Notes: generated by a model from the letters alone, not told the origin. DNA of 64,000 bases from Panicum virgatum (GCF_016808335.1 NC_053149.1:18572733-18636732), one strand, 5' to 3'. Positions 1 to 12,529 are shown, numbered from the stretch's first letter. Numbers and translations: made by a program.

Positions 1-549
1 GCGACGGCGCCGTGGATCCCGGCGAGCGGCAGGTCCGCCGGGGTGTGCACGTAGCGCACGTTGGGGAGGGGCGGCGCGTGGGCGAGCTGCTGCGCGCTCG
101 TGTCCGTGCCCACCACGGCCTTGTAAAGCTTCGCCAGCTGCGCGTGCACGGTGAGATCGAGCAGGTCAGTGACTCTCAGTGGTCGGGCAAAAGAAAATGA
201 GGTTGAATTGGCACGTGCCAAGCAAAGTCCACCACTCAATCAGTATCTTTCTCGTTTTCCCTTTTCACCAGCTTTAACAAGGAGTAGCCAATTGGTCTTT
301 TATAAAAAAGAAAAGAAAAACGAAAAGTAGTAGACGAAGCAAAGAATCATAAACTGGATGGATCGGTGAGAGATGGAGGCAGCTGACTGAGACACTGACC
401 GATGCTGCGGCCTGGCCGTTGCCGGTGCCGACGTCCCAGGCGAGGTCGCGGCGGGGCGTCTTGGAGGCGATGAAGTCGAAGAGCTCCGGCGGGTAGGACG
501 GCCGCGTCGCCACGTACTGCTTCGCCTGCTTCAGGAACAGGTTCGCCAT
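1..549 (-). CDS. SAM-dependent methyltransferase, 5' part (cut by window edge)
   Basis: This is the N-terminal part of a class I S-adenosylmethionine-dependent methyltransferase of the plant 'putative methyltransferase' (Methyltransf_11-like) type; its substrate is unknown. Exon 1 is 400..549 (50 codons, starting MANLFLKQAKQY) and exon 2 is 1..137, running off the left edge. Exon 1 ends at a GT donor (TCG|GTCAGT), and exon 2 starts after a CAG acceptor with LAKLYKAVVGTDTS. Joining them restores the family pattern. The glycine-rich SAM-binding motif I reads DVGTGNGQ (about residues 39-46), and the following strand has VVGTDTSAQQL. The start at 549 was chosen because homologous proteins begin at this Met before FLKQAKQY; the reading frame continues upstream but without conserved sequence. 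The protein probably acts in the cytosol as a soluble enzyme. Everything after 'HGAV' lies outside the window, so the catalytic C-terminal half cannot be judged. Confidence 0.85.
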
Positions 550-1082
550 CGCCTCGGCCTGCTGAATAATTTCTCTCACAATTTGAATATCTATTGGTCC
601 TTTGAGCGGGTTGCAGCGAGGATGAGGGATGCGCGCGCCTACTTGTAGTGCAGCGGCGACAGCGACGTCGGCCGTGCCCTGTTTCTTGGCAGCTGCGCGC
701 AAGCCGGGGAGCGTTTCGTCTCGTGCTTGACCAGCGCCGGGAGGGGGAGGCTCTTTCTGGCGCCGGATAGACTGGACAGCGACCACAATAGTCGGGAGGA
801 GTTGTGCAGACTTCCTTGTTCTTTCCCAAGCCAATTATCAATTGAGTGTTACCACTTGCAAGGAAGAACGTGCTAAAAAGACGAACCCGCTGTTGTTTGT
901 TTTGTTATGAATTCTTTCGGAGGCCGTTGTTCGTCCAATCTTAAATCTTCTTCTTTATTAATATAATCGGCAGGATTTGTTTAAAAAAAAAAGGAGAAGA
1001 AGAAGAAGCAAACCGCGTTCATCCGATCGATGACATGGACACTTTGACAGTGGCCGGCCAGGCGGCCAAGGGCCTCGATTAG
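550..1082. other. Upstream region of the methyltransferase gene
   Basis: This is the probable 5' UTR and promoter of the minus-strand methyltransferase gene. Open frames on the minus strand (for example 347..841) have no recognisable protein content. An A-rich/GAA-rich stretch lies near 980-1007. I see no clear TATA box and no other gene. Confidence 0.4.
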
Positions 1083-1340
1083 TTCGCTATTTCATTCTAC
1101 AAAAGAATCTTCTATGCATGAAGTAGTAAATGAAGTCAATTTACAAAACCTTTTCGCGACGAATCTAATGACGGTAATTAATCGACGATTTGCTACAGTA
1201 ATCATACTCTAATCGCGCGGTCAAAGGCCTCATTAAATTCTTCAAAGTCACTAGCGCGGGGTTCTGAAGTTGGTTTTGTAAACTGACTATGTTTAACACC
1301 GCAATTAGCAGTCAAAATATTACTATTCACTAGCACGCTA
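1083..1340. repeat. Degenerate MITE-like repeat, 'GACGAATCTAATGA' family
   Basis: This is a degraded copy of a high-copy grass MITE-like family recognised by a core near CGACGAATCTAATGACGG, then GCTACAGTA, then a GCGGTCAAAGGCCTCATTA block. Better preserved relatives in this window lie at 1383, 22917, 34780 and 36616. Both termini are eroded, so the limits are approximate. Confidence 0.5.
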
Positions 1341-1382
1341 CAAACCAAATGGGCCAAGGTAGAAAGCAGAGGCCAAGTGATT

Positions 1383-1721
1383 GGGGCCCTGTTTGGAACC
1401 AAACTTTTTTCAGAAGTCCCTATCACATTAAAAAGAATCTTACTATTTTATAGTATTAAATAAAATATGTTTATAAATATTTTTTGACAGTTGAGTGCTT
1501 TTTCGCGAGACGAATCTAATAAGCCTAATTAATTCATAATTTGCTACAGTTATGCTACAGTACCATTTGCTAATCATAGATTAGGATACCTTATTGGATT
1601 CGTCTCGCAGTTTAGCCCCAGAGTTCTGTAGTTAGTTTTATAATTAACATTTATTTAATACTTCTAAATATTAAAAAGTTCCAGGGACTTAAAAAAAATC
1701 CCTAAAACCAAACAATCCCTC
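1383..1721. repeat. MITE-like repeat with CCCTGTTTGG terminus
   Basis: The left end reads GGGCCCTGTTTGGAACCAAA and the right end AAAACCAAACAATCCC, giving imperfect inverted ends. The interior carries CGAGACGAATCTAATAAGCC and GCTACAGTACC, which are shared with the other copies in this window. It is non-coding. I could not assign it firmly to a superfamily. Confidence 0.6.
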
Positions 1722-1802
1722 GGTAAGCAAAAAAAACAGAGAGTGTGTGAGACAGTGCACTGGCCTGAAAGCTCCGGACGCGGCAAACTTTGGATGCTGC
1801 TA

Positions 1803-2017
1803 CCTCCGTCCCAAAATATAAGTATTTGTTGACTTCTGATGATCATATTTGACAATTCATTTTATTTAAAAAAAATTAAAAAATAAAAAAATTAACATAT
1901 ACTTCAAATATATATGATGATAAAATATGTTATAAAAAATAAATAATATTTTGAATAAAATGAATGGTCAAATATAATTAGCAGAAATCAACAAATATTT
2001 ATATTTTGCGACGGAGG
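1803..2017. mobile_element. Stowaway-type MITE
   Basis: This is a non-autonomous Tc1/mariner (Stowaway) element. The ends are CCTCCGTCCCAAAATATAAG on the left and its approximate inverse (ATATTTTGCGACGGAGG) on the right. Both sides are flanked by the TA target duplication (1801-1802 and 2018-2019). The inner arms also pair (AATATTTGTTGA-type sequence), so the whole unit can form a long hairpin. Confidence 0.85.
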
Positions 2018-2240
2018 TAGTAACAGGAGGACCGCAGACGAGTCCGGAACTCAGGAGGTCAGGGTCGCATCCCATCCACAACTTCGGATGCTGCTAGCAA
2101 ATACTTTTTCAGCAGTATTATGGGGGCATAACATGAGACAGTTTCCTATAGCAAAATTTGCCTATTAGACTGACTCCAACAATGCTAGGCATTTTTAAGA
2201 GGCAAATAGATGTTTGCCTCGCGTGAACAGTGTAGAAGAG

Positions 2241-2814
2241 TGTTGACGATCAAAATTGGCAGACCAGTCTGACCGGTGCCCATAAGCGGTCTGACCGGTC
2301 GAACCTATTTCAGGTCCGGCAAAGTGCCGACCGGTCTGACCGGTAGGTCTGATCGACCAGACCAGTCTACCTGGAATCCGAATACAACTGAAACTTGTTG
2401 TAGATTTAGATCTGTAATAGGATTTCTTGCGGGATAAGTCCACACCACCCTATAAATATAAAGGATCACGACTGATTGAGGGTATCCAATTGATCAATCA
2501 ATACAACTTTTATTTTTTTATTTTCTCTTGCCCTAACTTTTCCAATCTACTACTTGTTGTTCCTCCTTTGTCTCTACGTCGGCTGAGGACGTTCTAGGTG
2601 GCCTGCCGACCCTAGAACAACCCTACGTGCGCCTGCCCTGATGGGTCTTCCCGGGCTAACGTTCGTAGGTTCGTCACCGTTCTCGCCGGCGGTGACCGGT
2701 CTGACCGCTCGGTATAACCGGTCTAACCGGTCTACGCAGGAGGCGCTGCAGCAAGCTCCTCCTCGTGCCGCACGTTCGAGTGCGTTCGTGTGTTGATCCC
2801 TAAAGGCGCCAACA
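2241..2814 (+). repeat. 5' LTR of the gag-only Gypsy-like element
   Basis: The LTR runs from TGTTGACGATC to GGCGCCAACA. It is rich in repeats of the short motif CCGGTCTGACCGGT (near 2265-2380 and again 2690-2745), which is partly self-complementary. It matches the 3' LTR throughout once the insertion in the 3' copy is removed; the two differ by scattered substitutions. Confidence 0.85.
2451..2460 (+). promoter_or_regulatory. TATA box of the retrotransposon LTR
   Basis: TATAAATATA lies in the 5' LTR, and the equivalent TATAAATATA is present in the 3' LTR near 13407-13416. Its position about 210 bp into the LTR suits the U3/R boundary promoter. Confidence 0.6.
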
Positions 2815-2821
2815 TACTTTT

Positions 2822-2839
2822 TGGTGACTCCGCTGGGGA
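2822..2839 (+). other. Candidate primer-binding site
   Basis: TGGTGACTCCGCTGGGGA starts 7 bases after the 5' LTR end. This is the place and form of a tRNA primer-binding site in plant Gypsy-like elements. I do not assign the tRNA. Confidence 0.5.
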
Positions 2840-3504
2840 AAGAATCAATCGGCTGCCATGGCCGGTAAAATTCCTAAACCTAGTGATGTTGATGCCGCTA
2901 ACATCAAAAGGCCGACTGTTCAACAACTTTCGGCCGAACATCAGAAGGCTCTTGACGACATCTAGAAGAAGATCAGAGAGGAGAAGTAGAAGTAGATCCA
3001 GAAGCTGGAGGAAGAAGTTATGAAGCAGTACATCTCACACTTCTCCATCGACCGTCAAGGGAAGGTCACACCGGATGCCGCCTTCGATGCTTCACAGTTT
3101 GAGGTACAATTCGATGAGAACGAACAGCCTGCTCTTACTTCAGAAATAGCTAATGTTATAGATGATGCTGTTTCTTCTCATGTTAATAATAAGTTGGAAT
3201 TTATTGGTCAAAATATTCATAATATATTTAATGATCGCTTCAGCCGAATAAAATCACATCTTGGTGTGAAGCCTATTGGTAGTGATAATAATCCATCTAC
3301 ATCTAATACCGATAAGGCAATGAATGATTCGGCTAATTGCAAAACTCCAACTAATACTTTAGTAATTAATTCGGCTAACCAGCGTAACCGAATTAATTAT
3401 AATTCGGCACCTCATGTAAATGTACCACATGGGGCAGCAAGTTCGTTGCAGCATTCTACGCCGCCGAACTTTGCTCAACATCATGGTATACCAAATCGGC
3501 CTAT

Positions 3505-6500
3505 GTGAAGCGTCCCCTCATAAGAGAAGACTTAAATGTGATACAAAGCACCAGTCCCAGAAGGCTGATGCCACATTTATTACATCAGATGGTTCAAAAC
3601 CATACAAACCTTGGAGGACACTCGATACAGATGATAATAATAATTAACCAAGCTACGACGTAACACCAGACCGCAAACCACATGGGGTCTACCACGGGCT
3701 CTGAGTACTGCGACAGCGGAGGCATCTCAACAGGGCCGGTTCCACAGGCAAGGTTGGGTGTAGAACGATAACCCTACTCGGCGTCGTCTGGTATGAAGTC
3801 TGGGTCTTCTTCTGTAAAAAGTAAGAGTGGGGTGAGTACAAACGTACTCAGCAAGTCCAACCACACCCACGGAGGGGGTTACAACAGAATAATATGCATA
3901 GGTAAATCAAAGATAAGGTTACGGTTTAATTTGCAGAAAAACGACATTTTATGCAGGGGTTTATTTTACGGAAAAACCTTTTAGAAATCAGTTTTTGTAG
4001 TGACACAGAGTTCAGGTTTTAAAACTGCTACCGGACTCCCCGTCCGTCGTAGCACACGGCACTACTGCCGGACACAATTCCAAAACAATTCACACCAGCC
4101 CATCCCAAAGAAACACTAGTTATGTGACCACACCGTAACTCGCCCAACACCGTGGGCACGGACTATTCGAATAGATTCTTAACTCTGCAGAGGTGTGCAA
4201 CTTTACCCACAAGTAGGATACCACAACTCGAACACCGTCGTGTCGGTGTAGATCCCAACATAGCCATTACCCACCATAGCTAAGCCTGACTAGCCATCAC
4301 GGGATGCACCAAGGGGTCATCGACCGTTCACTTAGATATAACCGGGCATAAGACACTCGGGGCTTATCCCTTTTCCTTAGTCACCCATTGCTCTCAGCTC
4401 TCCTGATGGCTACCACACCAACTAGTGGGATTTATGCTACGCCGTTGCCCATTCAACGGTCGAGTAGTTTGCACGATAGTGGAGTTAGGTGAGATGACAC
4501 ACCAACTCGGTCCTTAGACACGACAAGATGGATATCTCCCTTCTTTGCCCTGCCACAATGGCACGAGTACACCAAATGGCAAATCCGTAGAAATGCCATC
4601 CATCCCGTCTACACTTTCTTTACAAAAACACCACATTTATCCCATCCCACACGCACACATTTTCTTTATAAAATAAATCGTATTATGAGTAAAGTCCTAA
4701 GCATTCTAACATCGATTAACGTCCAAGCAAAAATCAGACATTAATCTAGGTGGTCAAGGAATGGTTATCACAAATCAAGGGGTGGCTATCCAACCGTGTT
4801 TTCATGCAAGCAAAACATATGCAATTTTGTAAAGCAGGCCATTGAGTTGTGTGTATAAAAACTAGGACAGAAACATGCATCAAAGGATGGGATTGAACTT
4901 GCCGTCTTCGTAGCCTTCGGGAAAGTCCTGTCCTTCGGGCTCGGGGTCGCGGAACTGGTCCTCGTTCTCCTGCTCACAGTACTGCTCGTTGACGGGCTCT
5001 CCTTTGTTCACTCCGTGGTCTACAGCACACACAACCAAGCATCCAATCAATACAAAGATCTATCGTTGAGCTCGAATCGGAATCACATAAAATATGGAGA
5101 TAGAAGTGGCATTTTTGGGTGGTTTCTTAATGGCATGGCCAAGATTTGGTTATGAGTGGCGTGGTAAAAGTTTCGGGTTGATCAGAGTTCGTTTGGTACA
5201 TAGAATAATAGGTTAATCAAAGGTTTAGGGGTTAATAAAGATCTAGGGACCTATTTGTAATTATATTTGGGAAGGCAAGGGCTTGGGTTGTATTTTAGAA
5301 ACTTCTTGGGTTATTTAAAAAGGGCCAGGGGCTTGGTTATAAATGTTTTCACATAAGAGAAGGGTTTACTTCGGTTTATGATAAAGGAGGGGTTCTATTT
5401 GCAAAAGTAACAAGAGTTGGAAGGGCTCTCAAGGGAATAAAAGAAAGGGGAGGGGGTTCTGGGCATAATCGCCCTTCTTCTTCCCCCTTCTCGCGACCAG
5501 AATAGGGGAGAGGAGGGAGGCGGCGCTCGGCGTCGGCGATTCGGCGGCGTGGGGGCTTGGCAATGGCTCGGGGTAGGGGAAAAGGGAGAGGGTGGGGAGG
5601 TGATTCTATCCCCGGCCTCACCTCGTACTAGGGTGGCGCGCAGAGGCGGGGCGACGGGAGCAGGCGGCGGCGGCGGAAGTGGCTGCGGCGGCGGCGCTGC
5701 GGTCTAGGGGGAAGGGCTAGGGCTGGTGAGTGCGGTTGCGGGGATGGCCGGGGAGCTCGGGGGCTCTTTTATAGCCGAGCTAAGGCGGTGGAGGTGGGTG
5801 GCGGCTCGGCGAGGCTTGCAGGCGGGAGTAATGGCGGGCGGCCGCGTTAGGTTGTCGCGGAGCGGCGTGCAGCGGCGAGGGCGTCGAGGCCGCCCACTGT
5901 GGCACGTGGAGGAGAAGGCTGGGTGCTGGCCTTGGCGCGGGCGGCGAGGCGGCGGCTCTGCGGCGGCACTGCTGCTAGGCGACGCGCGGCGTGGCGGCTG
6001 CACACGGGCACAAGGCGAGCGGGACCGGGGCGAGGCGCCAGCGGCGGCCGTCACGGCGTGCGGCGGGGCGGTGATGGCGGGGCGCCGGTCAGGTGGCCTC
6101 GTCGTGGCGCGCAGGGGCAAGGCGGTGCGGCGCGTGCGCGCGAGCGGCGCCGAGCGGGGCAGCGAGCTCGTGCGCGCAGCAGCGCCTCGCGCGGCGAGGG
6201 CAGCAGTGCGCGTGTGCGTCCACGAGGCGAGGCGTGCGGCAGGGTTGGGTGGTGCGCGGCGTGGTGGAGGTGGCCGGGGTGCAGGGGCGCTTGCGCGTGC
6301 GCGGTGGTGCCGAGTCGGGCGAGCGTGCACCGCTCAGTGTGCCTCGGTGCGTCGAGCGCGCGCGGGTGTGCGTGGGTGCGCACGAGTGGGCGTGCGTAGG
6401 GAGCAGCGTGTGCGCGCGGGGAGTGGGTGGAGCGCGAGCTGGCAGCCGTGGCGTGGCGGTGTCGCGGCCAGGGAGGGCCGGGGCAGGCCGGAGAGGGAGC

Positions 6501-6955
6501 AGGGAGTGAGGGGTGGCGCGGGGTGCGGCTCGGGAGCGAGCGGGAGCGAGGCAGAGGAGGGAGAAAGGAAGGAGGGAGAGAGAAAAAGAAAGGAAAAAGA
6601 GAAAAGGGAAAAAGAAATGGGAAAAAGGAAAAAGAAATAGAGGAAAAGAAAAATGGGAGGGAGGGGGCGGTGCGCGACAGCGGCGACCGCGGCTGCGGTC
6701 GGCCACGCGTGGCGTGCGGGACGCGGGAGGTGAGGCACGCGGTCGAAGGAGAGAGGGAAAAAGAGGGGGCGGGATTCGCGGCGGCCGGTCACGACGCGTC
6801 GCGTTGGTTGGGAAAGAGATGGGACGTGGATTGAACTCGGGTGTCGGGTTGTTCAGGAGAGGTTCTGGGAATTAGGGTTCAGGGTTTGAGTTGAGCTCAA
6901 CGACAAAAACAACTTTAGCGCATGATTTATTTTGGTGAGTTTTCGGGATGTTACA
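3505..6955 (-). mobile_element. Solo LTR (about 3.45 kb) inserted in gag
   Basis: Read on the minus strand it begins TGTAACATCCCGAAAACTC and ends GGGACGCTTCA, that is TG...CA. It has a perfect 5-bp target duplication CTATG (3500-3504 and 6956-6960). Removing it and one CTATG restores the gag frame. No internal coding domain, primer-binding site or second LTR is visible, so it is best read as a solo LTR of a large-LTR family. A second copy lies at 9168-13309, sharing for example the ACAAACGTACTCAGCAAGTC block (3838 and 9490) and the TGCTACCGGACTCC block. The GC-rich stretch 5500-6800 and the adjacent purine-rich stretch (about 6545-6660) produce long spurious open frames on both strands. Confidence 0.75.
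5767..5773 (-). promoter_or_regulatory. TATA box of solo LTR 1
   Basis: TATAAAA is read on the minus strand, in the orientation predicted for the LTR. The second copy has the same box in the same context at 12523-12529. This supports both the strand call and a U3 promoter. Confidence 0.5.
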
Positions 6956-9032
6956 CTATGGCCGATGATTTTGGATCTGGCAGCATTAAAGATGAAGTAA
7001 TTAAAATCTTTAGACAACTTTTGGTATAGATCCAAAAGGGAGATGCCGATCCTATAAAAAACCATATCCTGAAGAATATGAGCATGCTGCATATCCACAG
7101 GGTTTTAAAATTCCTGAATTTGTTAAATTCACTGGTGATGATAGTAGAACTACATTAGAACATATTAGCCAATTTGTTATACAATATGGTGAAGCTAGCA
7201 CTAGTGATATTTATAAATTGAGGTTATTTCTTTTATCTCTATCGAGTCTGCATTTACTTGGTTTATTTCATTGCCACCCAATTCAGTTCACACATGGGCC
7301 GATTTATAGCAGAAATTTCATGATTATTTCTTTAATAGTGAATCTGAATTAAAGTTGTCACATCTTACATCGGTTAAGCAAAAGATACATGAAGGTGTTG
7401 CTGAATATATTACAAGATTTAGAGACATTAGAAATCGATGCTATAGTTTGACAATTTCTGATAGAGACGCTGATCTACCTTTTGCTGGTTTACTTGATTT
7501 TCATAAAAAAAGCTAGATAGACAAGAATTTCTAGATGTTAGTCAAGTTCTGCAAAAGGCTCTGTCTAATGAAAGCCGAGCTAAAGAATCTTTGCAAAAAT
7601 CCAATGGAAAGTCTAATCGTCCTGTTTATGTTCTTGGTTGTGAATCAAATTATTCGGACGATGAAGACAATAATGTTTAAGCTACCGAATTTGCTTGGCC
7701 TTCTAATAATAAATCTTGCACTTGCGGTTCTCTAAAGCCGATTCACAAAAATCGGCAAGATAATATTAAGTTTACTTTTGATGTATCCAAATGTGATCGC
7801 ATATTTGATGAGTTAAATAAATTAGGACACATCAAATTGTCTCATGCTATTCCGCCATTTGAGGAATTAAAGCGGCGTGCTTATTGCAAGTGGGACAATT
7901 CATTCTCTCATGCAACTAATGATTGCAATGTGTTTAGAAGGCAAATCCAATCGGCCGTTAATGAAGAACGATTGGTTGTTTCACAAATACAAATTGATAA
8001 CAATTCTTTTCCTGTGCGTACTGTTGAAATGCAGAATCCTTAAGATTTTAATTCGGCCAAATCAAGCCGAATCAACAAAAGGGAAGAACGTGGTCATTAG
8101 CGAACCAAGATCTGAACAGAAGAAGAAATCCCTCGAAACTTCATCAAAAAGTCCAACACTCGGGGGGGGGGGGCAAGATTAGAAGAAAGGCGTCAGGTCT
8201 GTACAGATCGGTCTAACCGGTCTGGTGACCGGTCTAACTGGTTCATCTGGAGGTTCAGTGCTCGGGGGGCACGAGCAGCGAAAAAAAGACGGGTCTGCAC
8301 ACACCGGTCATTCTAAGAGCTTTGGAAAAAATTCTAGAAACGCCAAAAAGAAAAGGCCGAGTTTCAAGCAACTCTTGGCCAAGTATGAGGAAAAAGGAGC
8401 TACTCAGAAGCAGAAGAAGTGATCAGATGAAGTTAAAGGTACAAATCCATCATCTGAGCATTGTGAGCAATTGGCTTCTCATGTGCAACAAGGTTATAAT
8501 ACTTTTGTACCATATTCATTTGGTGGGCCGGTTGCTCCATGGTTCTGGTCGTATCCTTATTATTACACACCTTTGGATTATAGTAGAATGTATATGCGTC
8601 CATACTTTATTCAATATTTTTTACAGATCCAAGTTATGGTGCCTCTCAAAAACTGATTGTTGCTAGCAATAATCTGGTCAAAAGCAAACTTGATTGCAGC
8701 AAAGAGGGTGAGATAGATGTGAGGCAAGACAATCAGTATTTACAACTGAGGTGGTGTCCCTCAGGCTTATCTCACACCCAAATGAGGAGGCTACAAAGGA
8801 TGCGCAAGAAAGAGTCCATGGAACAGCAAGCAAAGGTTGTACCAGCAAGGTCGGCGACCATGAAGCAGGTATGGAGGCCTAAGCAAGTTGTTTTGTCATC
8901 AGCTTAAAGAAGATGCACGATATGGCCGATAGAATTTATCGTCCTTAGAACAAAAAATGGTCGATGTGTGTTTATCATCGTCCTGAGGCAATTTTGGTCC
9001 ATAGACTTATTTTTTGGCATGCAAGCATTACT

Positions 9033-9050
9033 AAAAAGTAGGGAGGCTTA
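9033..9050 (+). other. Candidate polypurine tract
   Basis: AAAAAGTAGGGAGGCTTA lies immediately before the 3' LTR start (TGTTTTCGACC), where the plus-strand priming site of an LTR retrotransposon is expected. The tract is broken by pyrimidines, so it is likely eroded. Confidence 0.4.
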
Positions 9051-10752
9051 TGTTTTCGACCAAAATTGGCAGACCGATCTGACCGGTGCCCATAAGCGGT
9101 TTGAGTGGTCAAACCTATTTCAGGTCCGGCAAAGCGCCGACCGGTCTGACCGGTGGGTCTGACCTGTTGAAGCGTCCCCTCATAAGAGGTGACTCAAATG
9201 TGATACTAATATCAGTCCCAGGAGGCTGATAATACATTTATTACATCAGATGGTACATCACCGTACAACTCTACGTGGTAATGGGCAATGAAGCGCCACT
9301 ATCGCGAGGACAAGAACTAAAACCCAAACAAGAACGTGAACCATGTAGAGGTCATCAGAGTCTTGTGCCATACGAAGCTTCTTGCGGGTGACCCTAACCA
9401 CAGGCAAGGTTGGGTGCAAAACGGAACCCCTACTCAACGTCCTCGAGAATAAATTCTGAATCTTCCTCTGTAAAATTAAGCAAGGGTGAGTACAAACGTA
9501 CTCAGCAAGTCCAACCCCACCCACGTAGGGGAATAACACAGATTTCATGCATAGGATTAATCAAGGATAAGGCTATCGGTTAATTTGCGGTAAAGCTAAT
9601 TTTATGCAAGGGTTTATTTTGAAAGAAGAGTTTTCATAAAACAATTTTTATTGTAGCCGAGTAATAGAATGTGATTGATTCTCACATAATCCAAGATTTT
9701 TAAAAGTTGCTACCGGACTCCTCATCCGCCGTAGCACACGGCACTGCTGCCGGACACTTTTCAAAAACATCTCACGCCATCCCAACCATCCCCAGAAGAA
9801 ACGCTAGTTATGTGACCAAACCATAACCCGCTCAATACCGTGAGAACGGCTATTCAAATAGGTTTTATACTCTGCCGAGATTGTACACTTTACCCACAGG
9901 TGGGGTGCCGCAGTACGATCACCTTGGTGCCAGTGCAGATCCCAACAAAACCATTACCCACCTTAGCTGAGCCTGGCTAGCCAACACAGACTCCACCAAG
10001 GGGTTACCCTACCAACAAAGACTAACCGAGGCATAAGTCACCAAGATCCTATCCCGTTTTCTTGGCCACCCGTTGCTCTCAGCTCTCCTGATGACTAACA
10101 GGCCAGCTGGGATTTATGCTAAGCCATTGCCACATACAACGGTCGAGTGGTTGTACGATAAGTTGAGTTAGGTGAGATGACACATTAACTCGGTCCTTAA
10201 TTGTGACAAGATGGATATCTTCCAGGCTTGCTCAACCACACAGGTACGAGCACACCATTTGGTGGCCCACATAGGAATCACCATCCATCTCATCTAAGCA
10301 TGTCTTTCTTTTATTTCCCCAAATTTCATATTTTCCCATTTTGATACTCACACTTTTCTTTGTTTTAAAAACACTTTGTAATAATATTTGAAGTGTAATG
10401 AGTAACTGGGTCCTAAGCATTCCAGCAGGGTTTATCATCCAAACAGAGTAAATCATATTTAGAGACAAACCTAGGTTATCAATGAATGGTTATAAAAATC
10501 AAGGGGTGGCTATCCAATCGGGTTTTAGCAGTAAAGCAATATGTAATTTTTAAAACAGGCCAATAGGTTGTATTTATAAAACTGGAGTAAATATGCATCA
10601 AAGGATGAGATTAAACTTGCCGTCTTCAAAGCCTTCCGGGAGTTCCGGCTCGCGGTACGGGTCCTCGGGCTCCGGCTCGCGGTACTGGCCTTCGTACTCC
10701 GGCTAGCCTCCAAGCTCGTTCTCCTCCTCGATCATTCCGTCGGCTACGGTAA

Positions 10753-11710
10753 GGCCCTGTTTGGCAGGGCTCCATGAGCGGCTCCAAGACTGGCTCCGGC
10801 CGGAGCCCTGCCAAATGGGCTCTTCACGCTCAGCTCCGGCTCCGGAGCCCTGCAAAACCCACTGACTAGAGCACTTTAGCGTTGGCAGAGCCACGAAATC
10901 GCGGCTCCATCCAGCTCCGAGCGGCTCCACAGCGCCAAGTGCCAGCCTTGCCCCCGGGCGGGCATGCGGCCGCCGGTGGCCACAGGGGCACAGTTCGCGG
11001 GGAGGAGGATGGCCGGTGGGAGCTCGCCGTGACGGAGGGAGGTCGTGCGGCAGCGGCAGCCTGAGGCGTGGCGGGGCGAGTCAGCGAGACCGTAGGGAAG
11101 GAGGACGGCCGATGGGAGCTCGCCGTGGGGGCAGCCCAACGCGCGGCGGATAGAGACCAGCAGCGGCTGCACGGGAGGCGAGCGGCGGCTACTGCTTCGA
11201 AGGCCGAGCGTCCGGCTGCGCGGGAGGCCGAGCGACTGGCGGCACGAGAGACCTGCTAGGCCTAGTGGCAACGGGAGCCTGGCGGGATGGAGATGGGCCG
11301 GCGTCCCGGCCTCCGATTCCAATCTAGGGGCGCCGACGTGCTTCCTGGAGGTGAGCGTGAGGGAGGCCGGCGCTGCGGATGCACGGACGAAGGGGTGGAG
11401 CAGGGGGGTGCGAGGAAGGAGACTGGGGATGGGGGAGGGGAGCGAATGGATAAGAGGAGAGGTGGGGAAAAAAGAAAAGGGAAAGAAAAGGAAATGAGAG
11501 GAGAAGGAAAAGAAAGAAAAGGAAAAATAGAAAGAAAGAAAAAATAAAGAGAAGGGCAATTTAGACATTTTACAACCTCAATCCAACAGGTGAAGCTGTT
11601 TTGCCAAACATTTTGTAAAACGGCTCCAACTCCATCTGAGAAGCCGCTCCACCAGAGGAGCCGGAGCCGGAGCTATTTTTGGAGGAGCCGGAGCCCTGCC
11701 AAACAGGCCC
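10753..11710. mobile_element. Harbinger/Tourist-type GC-rich element, copy A
   Basis: The ends are GGCCCTGTTTGGCAGGGCTC on the left and its inverse on the right (GAGCCCTGCCAAACAGGCCC). They are flanked by a perfect TAA duplication (10750-10752 and 11711-11713). The subterminal parts contain many GGAGCC/GGCTCC repeats able to form hairpins, and one arm has a long purine tract (about 11450-11545). A second copy in the opposite orientation lies at 28842-29849. No transposase is encoded. Confidence 0.8.
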
Positions 11711-12522
11711 TAATTACGGTGCCACGGCAAACACAAACAAGCACCACATAAGATAAAAAAACAATGAGCTCCGAGAAGATGAAAAATAGGAGGAGTAAAT
11801 GGTATATGATTTTAAAAGAATGTAGGAGAAAGAATTAAGTGAATCGGAGTTTGGATGGGTGAGATATGACTTTGTAATTGGAGCACCTAATTAAATTCCG
11901 AAAATATTATGATATAAATGGAGGGGAGCTTAACGGGCTTAGTGTAGTAGCTAAGGACGTGGCTTGTGCTGGTTGGGCTATTGATTTTCTTGGGCTGGTC
12001 GTGATGGACAGAGCCGCAAGGCCCATAGCTTCCATCTGTCACGGAAAAAGAGGAGGGACAGGACGACGACATCCTCAGGCGGCGCCGCCAGCACCCCATA
12101 GTGGCAGCTCGCCGGATCTTCGCCGGGATAAGCTACGGCCCACCGTTTTCAAATTCGAGGGCATGGGGAGAGAGAGAGGAGGGTGAGGGGGTTTCATTCC
12201 GGTGACTCCGGGCAGGGGTAAGCGATCAGGAGGGGATCCGCCCTGGGCAGCCATGGCTGCGGCCATGGGAGCTCGTGGGGAGCTTGGCTCAGGCAGGGAG
12301 AGGGAGGGGCGCGAGCTGGGGCTGGTGGAGGAGGTTATCGGGGTGCTCACCGTGGAAGGAATCGAAATAAGATTGCTCGGTCGGGGAGATCGACGGCGGC
12401 GTTCGTGACTCTATTCTCGCTCGAAGAACAGAGGAGGGGGAAATTGAAGCGAGGAAGAAGAAGGGCGACGGGGCTGGTGGCACGGCGAACTCGGCGTGGC
12501 GGTGGCGAGTAGCTTGGGCGGC

Positions 12523-12529
12523 TTTTATA
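12523..12529 (-). promoter_or_regulatory. TATA box of solo LTR 2
   Basis: TATAAAA on the minus strand within CCTATAAAAGCCGCC. It is equivalent to the box at 5767-5773 in the first copy. Confidence 0.45.

Larger units (their letters stand above)
2858..8422 (+). pseudogene. Retrotransposon Gag pseudogene (Gypsy type), interrupted
   Basis: The gag reading frame starts at ATG 2858 (MAGKIPKPSDVDAAN). It runs through two or more in-frame stops near 2965-2990, then an open stretch to 3499, and continues after the solo-LTR insertion at 6956 (MADDFGSGSIKDEV). The retrotransposon Gag core follows near 7100-7600 with scattered stops and frameshifts. Recognisable pieces are KFTGDDSRTTLEHISQF, a LTSVKQKIHEG block, YITRFRDIRNRCYSLTISD and QEFLDVSQVLQKAL. 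A Cys/His stretch (YCKWDNSF-SHATNDC) lies near 7880-7930, followed by a basic tail rich in Lys and Ser (to 8422). No RT or integrase motif follows. Readable remnants continue in other frames to about 8906. Confidence 0.8.

Noticed and set aside
5704..6792. Several long overlapping open frames (up to ~300 codons) on both strands
   Set aside because: They lie in the GC-rich part of a solo LTR, overlap in all frames, code for Arg/Ala/Gly/Pro-rich sequence, and show no domain, start context or splice signals.
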